A stretch of DNA of 8,243 nt from Roseivirga sp. UBA7431 (GCA_002477595.1 DLQN01000090.1:12343-20585); one strand, 5' to 3'; positions 1 to 6,642 are shown, numbered from the stretch's first letter. Program-made: numbers and translations. The notes: generated by a model from the sequence alone, not told the origin.

Positions 1-1250
1 CCACTCCACATCATTCCGATTTCTTCTTCAGTATAGCCTCTTTTCACAAGTTCTAGTGTTACATTGAAAGTCTCTGAAGCATCTGACCAGCCTTCTACGC
101 CACCACCACCATCGAAATCAGAACTGATCCCTACATGCTTTAAGCCAATCTTATTCACCAAATAGTCTATATGATCTGCAAAGTCAGATACGTTAACTGC
201 AGGAGCCTCAGCATTGACTTGTTTAGCAATTCTATCTTCATATTTAGCGCTCATATTAGATAATGCTTCAGAATAAGTAGTGCGTTCTTCGGTAGACATA
301 GCTCTTAATTCACTTCTTTGTTTCATTTCGAAACCAGCTTCTTCCGCAATGGCAGCCATCACTTCGGTTGATTTTGCACGATTGGCACTGTTCTTTTCTG
401 AATTAACATAGCTTCTAAAGGCTACCGTTTGAATTACGCCTCCATTTTCTTTAAGCATCATTAACTGCTCATCGTCAAGGTTTCTGCTAACGTCATTCAT
501 TGCTCTTGCAGCAGAGTGCGATGCGATAACAGGAGCTTTTGACAAACGCATCATTTCCATGTTAGCAACCTTTGATGGGTGTGAAAGATCAATCATTATA
601 CCCCACTTATTCATTTCAGCAATTACCTCACGGCCTAAATCGCTCAGGCCATTGTGTAACCAAACAGAATCTCTTTCGCCTGTATTCGAATCACTGAGTT
701 GGCTATGTCCGTTATGAGAAAGTGACATGTAGCGCGCTCCACGTTCGTAGAACTCTTTAACTCTTGCAATATCATTACCCACTGGATAACCATTCTCGAT
801 ACCAATCATTGCAATCTTCTTTCCTGCAGCATTGATTCTTCTCACATCATCAGAGTTGTAAGCGATTTCGATTTTGTCTGGAGCAATTTCTTCAGCTAGC
901 CTATGAATAGCTTTGAACTTGTCATCAGCATTTTCATAAGCACGCGCAAATCCTTCATCTGTTAAATCACCTTGTCCAGTATAAACAACGAACCAAGCGA
1001 CATCAAGTCCACCTTCAACCATCTTAGGCAGGTTCACTTGGGTGGAAAGTCTTTCGGTATAGTTCTTTTCTACAGTAAAGTTTGAAGTATTGATGTCGTC
1101 ATGTGTGTCTAAGGTGATCACACGCTCATGAATACCTTTGGCGTATTCCATTAATTCCGCCTCTGTCATCTCTTCGACAGACTTTTGAGGGGGCTCACAA
1201 GCCGTAAAAACAAAAGCTAGGGCTATTAAAAAATAAGTAAGTTTCTTCAT
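1..1250 (-). CDS. Membrane (renal-type) dipeptidase, peptidase family M19, lipoprotein; 3' end cut by window edge
   Basis: This is a zinc-dependent dipeptidase of family M19, which hydrolyses dipeptides. The N-terminus MKKLTYFLIALAFVFTAC is a lipoprotein signal peptide with lipobox FTAC and the lipidated Cys at residue 18, so the mature enzyme is probably membrane-anchored and faces the periplasm or cell surface. The binuclear metal ligands expected for the family are visible: H50 and D52 in DTHDD, E152 in GIENG, H224 in DLSHPS and H245 in ASHSA. R256 (SRN) and the late Asp in SSDFDG (residues 376-381) also fit the family. The window holds 416 codons and ends at MMWSG, where relatives have a final GGN-LRV segment, so probably only about 15-25 residues are missing. 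The ATG at 1250 is chosen because the signal peptide starts there. It is divergent from the toxin-antitoxin pair, with 106 bases between them. Confidence 0.95.
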   Translation of the reverse strand, partial: MKKLTYFLIALAFVFTACEPPQKSVEEMTEAELMEYAKGIHERVITLDTHDDINTSNFTVEKNYTERLSTQVNLPKMVEGGLDVAWFVVYTGQGDLTDEGFARAYENADDKFKAIHRLAEEIAPDKIEIAYNSDDVRRINAAGKKIAMIGIENGYPVGNDIARVKEFYERGARYMSLSHNGHSQLSDSNTGERDSVWLHNGLSDLGREVIAEMNKWGIMIDLSHPSKVANMEMMRLSKAPVIASHSAARAMNDVSRNLDDEQLMMLKENGGVIQTVAFRSYVNSEKNSANRAKSTEVMAAIAEEAGFEMKQRSELRAMSTEERTTYSEALSNMSAKYEDRIAKQVNAEAPAVNVSDFADHIDYLVNKIGLKHVGISSDFDGGGGVEGWSDASETFNVTLELVKRGYTEEEIGMMWS

Positions 1251-1263
1251 TTTAGGGTTGGTT

Positions 1264-1277
1264 TTAGGTAAACCTAA
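1264..1277. promoter_or_regulatory. Short inverted repeat TTAGGT-AA-ACCTAA in the divergent spacer
   Basis: Perfect 6-base arms with a 2-base gap lie 14 bases upstream of the dipeptidase start, inside the 106-base spacer shared with the antitoxin gene. Read on the minus strand, TAGGTTTA within it also resembles a Bacteroidota -7 element (TAnnTTTG), but no TTG lies at the right distance upstream. It may be an operator, for instance for the antitoxin, or chance. Confidence 0.2.
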
Positions 1278-1356
1278 TGATGTTTGAAGAGAGATGCAGG
1301 GAGATTTATGTGGGTGGGGACCAGCTTGATCTTTAAAATTTCTTTAGCTTAAATCT

Positions 1357-1590
1357 ATGACAACAATTAAAATGAAGGTCAGTGATGAGGTCCTAGAGAA
1401 GCTCAAGCTACTGCTGAAAGAGTTTGATCATGGAGAGGTTGAGATTCTAGAAGAGATAAATGATTTTGATTTGGTTAAGACGGAAGTTAATAAAGAATTA
1501 GTTCGTTATGAATCAGGGATAGCAAATACCTATACAATTGAAGAGGCTGATGCATTTCTAGAAGAGACAATAAAACGTCATGAGAATTGA
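1357..1590 (+). CDS. Antitoxin of a RelE/ParE-type toxin-antitoxin pair
   Basis: This 77-residue acidic protein starts MTTIKMKVSDEVLEKLKLLL and ends in a helical, charged tail (EEADAFLEETIKRHEN). The size, composition and position directly before a RelE/ParE-family reading frame are those of Bacteroidota type II antitoxins, which bind the toxin with the C-terminal tail and often repress their own operon. I assign it mainly by context and style; no DNA-binding motif stands out. The toxin's ATG (1580) lies inside this gene, giving an 11-base overlap typical of translational coupling. There is no clear Shine-Dalgarno site before the ATG. A TTG at 1326 followed by TAGCTTAA at 1345 is only a weak promoter match. 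Because the partner is frameshifted, this antitoxin is probably an orphan now. Confidence 0.7.
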   Translation: MTTIKMKVSDEVLEKLKLLLKEFDHGEVEILEEINDFDLVKTEVNKELVRYESGIANTYTIEEADAFLEETIKRHEN

Positions 1591-1862
1591 ACTTCAGGAT
1601 TCTTTTATAAGGGAAGCTGAATAGACAAGTCGATTTCATCGCTAATGACAAACCATCTGCTGCAAGGAACTTTAAGAACACCATAATTTCTAAACTAAAA
1701 GACCTTAAAGACTACCCATTCAAATCACGTAGATCAATATTCTTTGAAGATGAATCAATAAGAAACATGATCTATCAAGGATATATGTGCGTATATAAAA
1801 TTGATTCAAAGAATAGTGTAATTAGAGTTTTCGGCTTTGTAAAATATCAGCAATCAGTCTAG
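1580..1862 (+). pseudogene. RelE/ParE-family toxin gene, broken by a +1 frameshift
   Basis: Translation from ATG 1580 gives MRIELQDSFIREAE and then a stop (TAG 1622-1624). From 1611 the next frame reads on without a stop to TAG 1860-1862 (KLNRQVDFIANDKPSAARNF and onward, ending VFGFVKYQQSV). Removing one G from the GGG at 1611-1613 joins the two parts into a 93-residue protein, the normal size of the family, with the usual RQVDFIA-DKPSAAR core, the Y-Y-V/VYKI strand region and the C-terminal FGFVKYQ. Such toxins are ribosome-dependent mRNA endonucleases (RelE) or gyrase inhibitors (ParE); the sequence does not show which. Apart from the extra base, no other damage is seen, so the lesion is recent, a base-calling error, or a rare recoding site. 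The 3' end overlaps the dnaE stop codon in opposite orientation. Confidence 0.78.
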
Positions 1863-4800
1863 CCTATGCCCATACTTGCATGCCTTGGCTCTTCGGCATA
1901 GCGAGGATCATGAACATAAGGTAGCTTTCTCATCGCAACCATTTCTAGGCTCAGGAAGTCGAACTCTTCGACAATTTTACCCGTAATCTCATAAATACCT
2001 TTCCCTCTGAATGGATAACGAACAACTACAGGCGGAAAATGGGTGGTATCAATAAAGTAGCCCTCGCGGTCTAACCAAGTTCCAAACTGCATCCTCTTCC
2101 CTTTCGAAGTATTGGTGTTTTTAATATGGACGAGATAGCCAATCATACGCACCGTCTTATTAATATGCTGCCCCATTTCTCTGGCCAATACATTTCTTGG
2201 CGGATGTTCCTTCAATAAATCAAAAGGATTACATAATGGAAAGCCTAATAAGTCTTGCTGATCGAAAGCATCTTCGAGGATATCATAACTCAGTTCGGGA
2301 AGCTCAAATCGTTTCACTTCAGGGTCGAAGAGCATTTTTACTGGGTTGGTCTTCTTGTGGTTTCCCAATTGGAAGTGTGCTTCCCATAACAAGGCTTTCT
2401 TGCTTTGACCTGTAAACCGGAAAGCTCCTATTTTAATCAATAGACTTAGTTGATCTAGAGAAATACTTACACGTTTCAAGAAGTTATTGAAGCTCATAAA
2501 CACACCGCTTTCATGGCGTTCAGTCAATAAAGCTTTCGCTGTCCCCTGTTCTAACTCACCTATAAAGGCAAAACCCATAAAAATAGTCTTGCCAAAAATT
2601 GTACATAGGTATTCGCTTTGGTTAACACAAGGTGCCTGTATATCCCCACCATGCATGTGGGCTTCGTGCGCATAGAGTTCAACGCTATAGAAACCACCAC
2701 CATTGTTCATGGTAGCTACCATATACTCTAGTGGATAATACGCTTTGAGATAAAGGCTCTGATAACTCTCCACTGCGTAAGAAGCTGAATGGCCTTTTGC
2801 AAAAGCGTAACCTGCAAAGCTTTCGATTTGACGCCAAATCTCTGCTGCTAGCTCATAAGTGTGTCCCTTTTTGAGGCAGTTCTCAAAGTATTTGTCCTTT
2901 ACCTTTTGAAATTCTTCCCTGGAACGATACTTACCAGACATCCCTCTCCGCAATACATCGGCTTCCCCCAAAGTAAGATCAGCAAAGTAATGGGCTACTT
3001 TAATTACATCTTCTTGATAAACCATCACACCATAGGTTTCTGGCATAATGTCTCGAAGAATGGGATGCGCTTCTTCTCTCCTGTGCGGTTCTCTAAAACG
3101 AAGGATATACTGCCTCATCATACCAGATTTAGCAACACCTGGTCGAATCACAGAACTAGCGGCTACTAAACCGAGGTACTCTTCTACCCGGAGTTTCTTC
3201 AGTAGCATGCGCATGGCCGGGGATTCTACATAGAAGCAACCAATGGCTTTTCCCTCCCTAAGGATAGCCTTTACCTTAGCATCTTCCTTAAGTTTTTGGA
3301 TATCATGAATATCTATTGGTGGATGATCAGGATGGTTTCTTGCAACCACTTCAAGACTATCTTTGATTTTCCCCAGCCCGCGCTGACTTAGAATATCAAA
3401 CTTATACAGGCCGATATCTTCGGCAATGACCATGTCAAAATGAGTCGTTGGAAAGCCTTTTGGAGGTAGATAAGTTGCCGTATAATAGTGAATTGGCCTT
3501 TCGGAAATAAGAATACCTCCAGCATGAATACTCAGGTGACTCGGGAAGCCTTCGATATACTTTCCATAGCGTATTACCAGTTTATGTACGTCATCTAACT
3601 CATCATACCGAGCGCGTTGGATGTGGTCTATCTCATGTGGAGGAATACCCAGAACCTTTCCCAACTCACGCACTACTGCCTTAAACTGAAACGTACTGTA
3701 AGCGGCTAATAAGGCTACATGAGAGAACCGGTTAAAGATGTATTGAGTGATGTCCTCTCTGTCTTTCCAAGAAAAGTCAACATCAAAATCAGGAGGGTTT
3801 TGGCGATAGAGATTGATAAATCGCTCAAAGTAGAGGTCTAACTCAATCGGATCTACATCTGTAATCCTTAACAGGTAAGCGACCACTGAATTAGCACCAC
3901 TCCCCCGGCCCACATAGAAGTGCCCTTTACTCCGTGCGTACTTGCAGATGTCCCAATTCATTAAAAAGTAAGACATAAAGCCCTGCTGTTTAATAACCTC
4001 TAATTCCGTTTTGATACGTTTTAAAACCCTGTCCTCTACTGTTTTATAGCGGTATGAAAATCCTTCTTCGCAAAGCTTCGCTACTAGTTCATAATCTCCC
4101 TCTTCACTTCCTGTATAGGTCTTCTGGTTCTTATTAAGCCCATCTCCTTCAAAGTCAAAATGAATAGAACAGCCTGCCAATAACCTCTCAGTATTTTCAA
4201 TCATATAAGCATGATGCTTATAGATATCGAGTAGTTCTTCTTTTGGGTATACAAAGTCATCAGGGCTTCCTTCCTCTGATTTTGGAAGCATACTAAGGAG
4301 AGTATTCTTATCTACTGCCCTGAGTAATCGATGTGCATTAAAGTCCCTTTTTAGTACCTCCCGCTTCCCTAGGTGGTTCACCTTGCTTCGGAAAGTAATG
4401 GTCTGGAGTACTACCATTTTAGAGGTATCCATCTGGTGTGGTGGATAGATTAGACGAGATAAGTCAGTTGGTTTTACACCAATGTATTCATCTTCCCCTA
4501 GAAGAAAGCCTGAGTACTTCTGAAGTGGATAGATGATATATACCTGTTTAAAAATAGGTGCTCGTTTTGGTATACCTTCTCCTAAATGTAGACAAGAAGA
4601 CAGGTAATCATTCAGTTCCTTGAAGCCCTCATTGTTTTTGGCAATTCCTATAAAGAGCTGTTCTGCCCCGTTTCTAAAATCTACTCCTAGAACTGGCTGA
4701 ATATCATATTGGGGCGCTAAACGAACAAAATTAAGGCTGGCCGATGTACTGTTAATGTCTGTTAGGGCAAAACGATTTACCCCTGCTCCTTGCACCTGCA

Positions 4801-4867
4801 AAAGCAATTCCTTAGTATTGATGGTGCCGTATTTGAAGCTGTAATATGTGTGTGTATTTAAATACAT
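1859..4867 (-). CDS. dnaE: DNA polymerase III alpha subunit, error-prone DnaE2/ImuC-like
   Basis: A C-family DNA polymerase of 1002 residues, shorter than replicative DnaE (about 1160 in E. coli) and near the size of error-prone DnaE2/ImuC. Domains in order: PHP (about 1-240), palm and thumb with GRGSGANS (320-327) and the catalytic PDFDVDF (D362 and D364), HAGG (449-451 region), the third catalytic Asp in KFD (D491), fingers with SVIRPGVAKSGMM (572-584), VMVYQED and FAGYAFAKGHSASYA (684-698), a helix-hairpin-helix region (about 790-830), and an OB-fold (about 900-985). PHP metal ligands are degenerate: LNTHT has Asn for the first His, and TDIN replaces TDH. This predicts no PHP proofreading. 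With dinB upstream on the same strand it forms a translesion-synthesis module. The ATG at 4867 fits the PHP N-terminus; no Shine-Dalgarno site is seen. There is no terminator after the stop. Confidence 0.96.
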   Translation of the reverse strand: MYLNTHTYYSFKYGTINTKELLLQVQGAGVNRFALTDINSTSASLNFVRLAPQYDIQPVLGVDFRNGAEQLFIGIAKNNEGFKELNDYLSSCLHLGEGIPKRAPIFKQVYIIYPLQKYSGFLLGEDEYIGVKPTDLSRLIYPPHQMDTSKMVVLQTITFRSKVNHLGKREVLKRDFNAHRLLRAVDKNTLLSMLPKSEEGSPDDFVYPKEELLDIYKHHAYMIENTERLLAGCSIHFDFEGDGLNKNQKTYTGSEEGDYELVAKLCEEGFSYRYKTVEDRVLKRIKTELEVIKQQGFMSYFLMNWDICKYARSKGHFYVGRGSGANSVVAYLLRITDVDPIELDLYFERFINLYRQNPPDFDVDFSWKDREDITQYIFNRFSHVALLAAYSTFQFKAVVRELGKVLGIPPHEIDHIQRARYDELDDVHKLVIRYGKYIEGFPSHLSIHAGGILISERPIHYYTATYLPPKGFPTTHFDMVIAEDIGLYKFDILSQRGLGKIKDSLEVVARNHPDHPPIDIHDIQKLKEDAKVKAILREGKAIGCFYVESPAMRMLLKKLRVEEYLGLVAASSVIRPGVAKSGMMRQYILRFREPHRREEAHPILRDIMPETYGVMVYQEDVIKVAHYFADLTLGEADVLRRGMSGKYRSREEFQKVKDKYFENCLKKGHTYELAAEIWRQIESFAGYAFAKGHSASYAVESYQSLYLKAYYPLEYMVATMNNGGGFYSVELYAHEAHMHGGDIQAPCVNQSEYLCTIFGKTIFMGFAFIGELEQGTAKALLTERHESGVFMSFNNFLKRVSISLDQLSLLIKIGAFRFTGQSKKALLWEAHFQLGNHKKTNPVKMLFDPEVKRFELPELSYDILEDAFDQQDLLGFPLCNPFDLLKEHPPRNVLAREMGQHINKTVRMIGYLVHIKNTNTSKGKRMQFGTWLDREGYFIDTTHFPPVVVRYPFRGKGIYEITGKIVEEFDFLSLEMVAMRKLPYVHDPRYAEEPRHASMGIG
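4853..4866. promoter_or_regulatory. 14-base perfect palindrome TGTATTTAAATACA over the dnaE start codon
   Basis: The palindrome covers the first five codons of dnaE, including two bases of the ATG. Its core TATTTAAATA recurs once more in the upstream region, at 4913-4922. A symmetric site here could bind a dimeric repressor such as a LexA-like protein, but the motif matches no operator I can name, and AT-rich palindromes arise easily by chance. Confidence 0.35.
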
Positions 4868-4911
4868 TTTTATATAACTATTACAAAATTTATATATGTT
4901 ATTTTATTAAT

Positions 4912-4923
4912 ATATTTAAATAT
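4912..4923. promoter_or_regulatory. 12-base palindrome ATATTTAAATAT upstream of dnaE
   Basis: This second copy of the TATTTAAATA core lies 58 bases (centre to centre) from the copy over the dnaE start. Between them is a very AT-rich stretch containing TAAATTTTG on the minus strand, one base longer than a TAnnTTTG -7 element, so a dnaE promoter could sit here. The palindrome directly abuts the left repeat array of the four-helix-bundle element (from 4924), so it may instead mark the insertion border. Confidence 0.3.
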
Positions 4924-4949
4924 GCTTCTAGCTATGAGTTCCAGCTTTG
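4924..4949 (-). repeat. Left array of AGCT-containing 7-base repeats (inverted arm)
   Basis: Read on the minus strand, this stretch holds about four degenerate units such as CAAAGCT, CATAGCT and AGAAGCA, at 6- to 7-base spacing. It starts three bases after the stop of the four-helix-bundle pseudogene. It is inverted relative to the right array: GCTTCTAGCTATGAG at 4924-4938 matches the reverse complement of 5243-5257 at 14 of 15 bases, and AGCTATGAGTT at 4930-4940 matches that of 5269-5279 at 11 of 11. Confidence 0.75.
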
Positions 4950-4951
4950 CG

Positions 4952-5220
4952 TTAAAGTCGATTCATAAATGCCATTAGCATTTTCTGTTCTTGATCTATT
5001 TCCTCTTTAAGGCCTTTTATTTCAGGCACACTTACATAGTTCAATCGCTCAACTATCAATACTTACGTTTCTAATTCGAAGGAATAGAGACTGCAGCCCT
5101 AGTCATTTGGCTTGTCAAGGCAAACTTTTCATTATCAGGAAGCCTTTTAGTAGGCTCATAAGTCAGGCTTACTATTGCCATCCCCTTTTCCCAGACTTTT
5201 AACTTTTTAAAATCTTTCAT
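4952..5220 (-). pseudogene. Four-helix-bundle protein (23S rRNA intervening-sequence family), internally deleted
   Basis: From ATG 5220 the minus strand encodes 49 residues with the family signature, including LKVWEKG near the start, LTSQMTRAAVSIPSN at the end, then a stop (TAG 5073-5071). Intact relatives continue after SIPSN with IAEG and a second helix. Here the next family match, in the +2-shifted frame from 5074, is LET, a stop (TAA 5065-5063, where relatives have Gln of ELETQ), then VLIVERLNYVSVPEIKGL and onward to the end MAFMNRL with stop TAA 4954-4952. About 25 codons between SIPSN and ELETQ are thus missing, and a C-to-T type nonsense change lies in the C-terminal part. Intact members are about 115-120 residues. 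It is dead as a protein. The start lies 25 bases inside the right repeat array and the stop 3 bases from the left one. Confidence 0.87.
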
Positions 5221-5244
5221 AATTGTGTCTCTTTTGTTTTATCT

Positions 5245-5279
5245 CACAGCTAGAAGCTCGTGGCTCACAACTCATAGCT
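5245..5279 (+). repeat. Right array of AGCT-containing 7-base repeats
   Basis: There are five contiguous 7-base units, among them CACAGCT, AGAAGCT and CATAGCT; the other two vary at GCT or AGCT positions. The period of seven is exact. The array ends four bases before the dinB stop codon and lies just upstream of the four-helix-bundle pseudogene. Together with the inverted array at 4924-4949 it brackets that gene. Confidence 0.8.
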
Positions 5280-5282
5280 CCT

Positions 5283-6500
5283 TCACTGCCTCCTATTCGC
5301 TAACAGCGGTGGTGGCTCTCCATTGAATGGATTGAATCGACTAATTGTCTTGGCGCCCATCCCAAAAGCACGCATCACTTTCCGGTCACCAAACTTGTCT
5401 CTAATCTTATCCATCGCATGGTACAGACTAATGATCTCTTCAGCATCTTCGAAAAGATTAATCTGGTAGCCCCCTTCAACTAAATGACTAAACCTTACGC
5501 CTATCATCCTAACTAACAATCTCTTATGATAAAGTTTATTAAAGAGGTCCATGACTTTAGCAATCAATACATGGTCTGCAGAAGTATATGGAATGCGAGA
5601 CTGGAGCGTATAAGTATTGAAGTCCGAATACCTCACTTTCACTGTGACACAAGCGGTTAACTTGAGGCCTCTCCGTAATTGAAAGGCAAGGTTTTCGGCC
5701 ATTGCAAGGAGGATTCCTTTAAGCTTGACGACATCGATAGTATCCTTATCGAAAGTTCTCTCAGTCGAAATCGATTTTCTCTCATTGTAAGGAACTACTT
5801 GAGTGTTATCAATTCCGTTGGCTTTCCTCCAGATAGTCACACCATTCTTGCCGAGCACTTTTTCCATTAGCTCTACAGGCATTTCTTGAATAGTCCTGAT
5901 CTGTTTTACACCCAAACTAAAAAGTATCTGCTGGGTCTTCTCTCCCACCATAGGAATCTTACTGACTGATAGCGGTGCTAAAAAGGGCTTTTCTGTACCG
6001 TATGCTATTTTTAGTAGGTTATCTGGCTTAGCAACTCCCGTAGCCACTTTTGAAACTGTCTTATTCTTAGACAAACCAAAAGAAATCGGTAAGCCGGTAT
6101 CTCTCTTTATGCGCTCACGCAACTCTGTCGCCATCTGATAACTACTATGGAATCTATCCAAGCCTGTCATATCAGCATAGAATTCATCTATAGAAGTCTT
6201 TTCATAGAGCGGTACTGTTTCCTTAATGATGGCCGTTACATCTTCAGAATACTTAGAATAGGTACCTGAATTCCCTCTAATCTGAATCGCTTCGGGACAA
6301 AGCTCCTTCGCCCTTTTCATAGGCATAGCCGAGTGCACCCCAAAAGCCCTAGCCTCATAACTACAGGCCGCTACAACCCCTCTGTCGGTTACTCCGCCAA
6401 TGAGCACAGGTTTTCCATTCAAGCGACTATCCGTCAAGCGCTCTACGGACACAAAGAATGTATCCAGGTCCATGTGCATGATGATTTTATCTGTAGACAT
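5283..6500 (-). CDS. dinB: Y-family DNA polymerase (DNA polymerase IV type), translesion synthesis
   Basis: A Y-family polymerase that copies damaged templates. In the 405-residue form starting MSTDKIIMHMDLDTFF the catalytic acids are D11 (MDLD) and D105-E106 (SIDEFYAD), and F16 is the expected steric gate. SYEARAFGVHSAMPMKRA is the conserved finger region, MVGEKTQQIL a helix-hairpin-helix in the thumb, and about 243-338 the little finger (begins STERTF). QINLF at 346-350 is a sliding-clamp binding motif, followed by a UmuC-like tail. The reading frame extends seven codons further to ATG 6521; I prefer 6500 because relatives have only a few residues before HMDLD, but no ribosome site decides it. 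It lies upstream of dnaE on the same strand, separated by a four-helix-bundle element. The pair resembles imuB/dnaE2 cassettes; no lexA or imuA is in view. Confidence 0.95.
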   Translation of the reverse strand: MSTDKIIMHMDLDTFFVSVERLTDSRLNGKPVLIGGVTDRGVVAACSYEARAFGVHSAMPMKRAKELCPEAIQIRGNSGTYSKYSEDVTAIIKETVPLYEKTSIDEFYADMTGLDRFHSSYQMATELRERIKRDTGLPISFGLSKNKTVSKVATGVAKPDNLLKIAYGTEKPFLAPLSVSKIPMVGEKTQQILFSLGVKQIRTIQEMPVELMEKVLGKNGVTIWRKANGIDNTQVVPYNERKSISTERTFDKDTIDVVKLKGILLAMAENLAFQLRRGLKLTACVTVKVRYSDFNTYTLQSRIPYTSADHVLIAKVMDLFNKLYHKRLLVRMIGVRFSHLVEGGYQINLFEDAEEIISLYHAMDKIRDKFGDRKVMRAFGMGAKTISRFNPFNGEPPPLLANRRQ

Positions 6501-6613
6501 GAGCATACAGCGTAAAATCATCTAAAAATTCTATTGATATATCGCGGCCAGTGATGGACACGCATTGCTCTAACTCCAACATGTTTGACTTTGTGATTGG
6601 AGTGTAAATCTAG

Positions 6614-6642
6614 CTAATATTATTAGTTACTAACAATATTAG
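6614..6642. promoter_or_regulatory. 29-base near-perfect palindrome between dinB and the SemiSWEET gene
   Basis: It is centred on T6628. The outer arms are CTAATATT (6614-6621) and AATATTAG (6635-6642), and the inner part is TTAGT-T-ACTAA (6623-6633). Only the pair 6622/6634 fails, so 13 of 14 positions match. It lies 113 bases before the preferred dinB start and 33 bases after the SemiSWEET stop. It could be an operator for dinB or an AT-rich hairpin ending SemiSWEET transcription. No T tract follows on the minus strand, which argues for an operator. Confidence 0.45.

Larger units (their letters stand above)
4924..5280. mobile_element. Putative small mobile cassette: four-helix-bundle gene remnant between inverted AGCT-repeat arrays
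   Basis: The unit of 357 bases consists of a left repeat array, a decayed four-helix-bundle reading frame on the minus strand, and a right repeat array in opposite orientation. It fills almost the whole 415-base gap between two polymerase genes that usually lie close together. Proteins of this family are best known from intervening sequences inserted in 23S rRNA genes and, as Avd, from diversity-generating retroelements; many stand-alone copies occur in Bacteroidota. Calling this a transferable cassette is inference from the flanking repeats and the position. No transposase and no clear target-site duplication are visible. Confidence 0.5.

Noticed and set aside
870..876. A QQDLLGF stretch in DnaE (residues 870-876 of the protein, not window bases) as a clamp-binding motif
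   Set aside because: Its position after the helix-hairpin-helix region matches the conserved E-LG-LS-HP segment that leads into the OB-fold of DnaE proteins, so a clamp role is not supported by sequence alone.
1487..1684. Minus-strand reading frame across the antitoxin and toxin
   Set aside because: It is antisense to the well-supported toxin-antitoxin frames and shows no family features.
2197..3233. Several short + strand reading frames inside dnaE
   Set aside because: They are shadows of the strongly conserved polymerase on the other strand, with no independent signals.
4924..5280. CRISPR array
   Set aside because: The repeats are 7-base, contiguous and degenerate, without spacers or cas genes.
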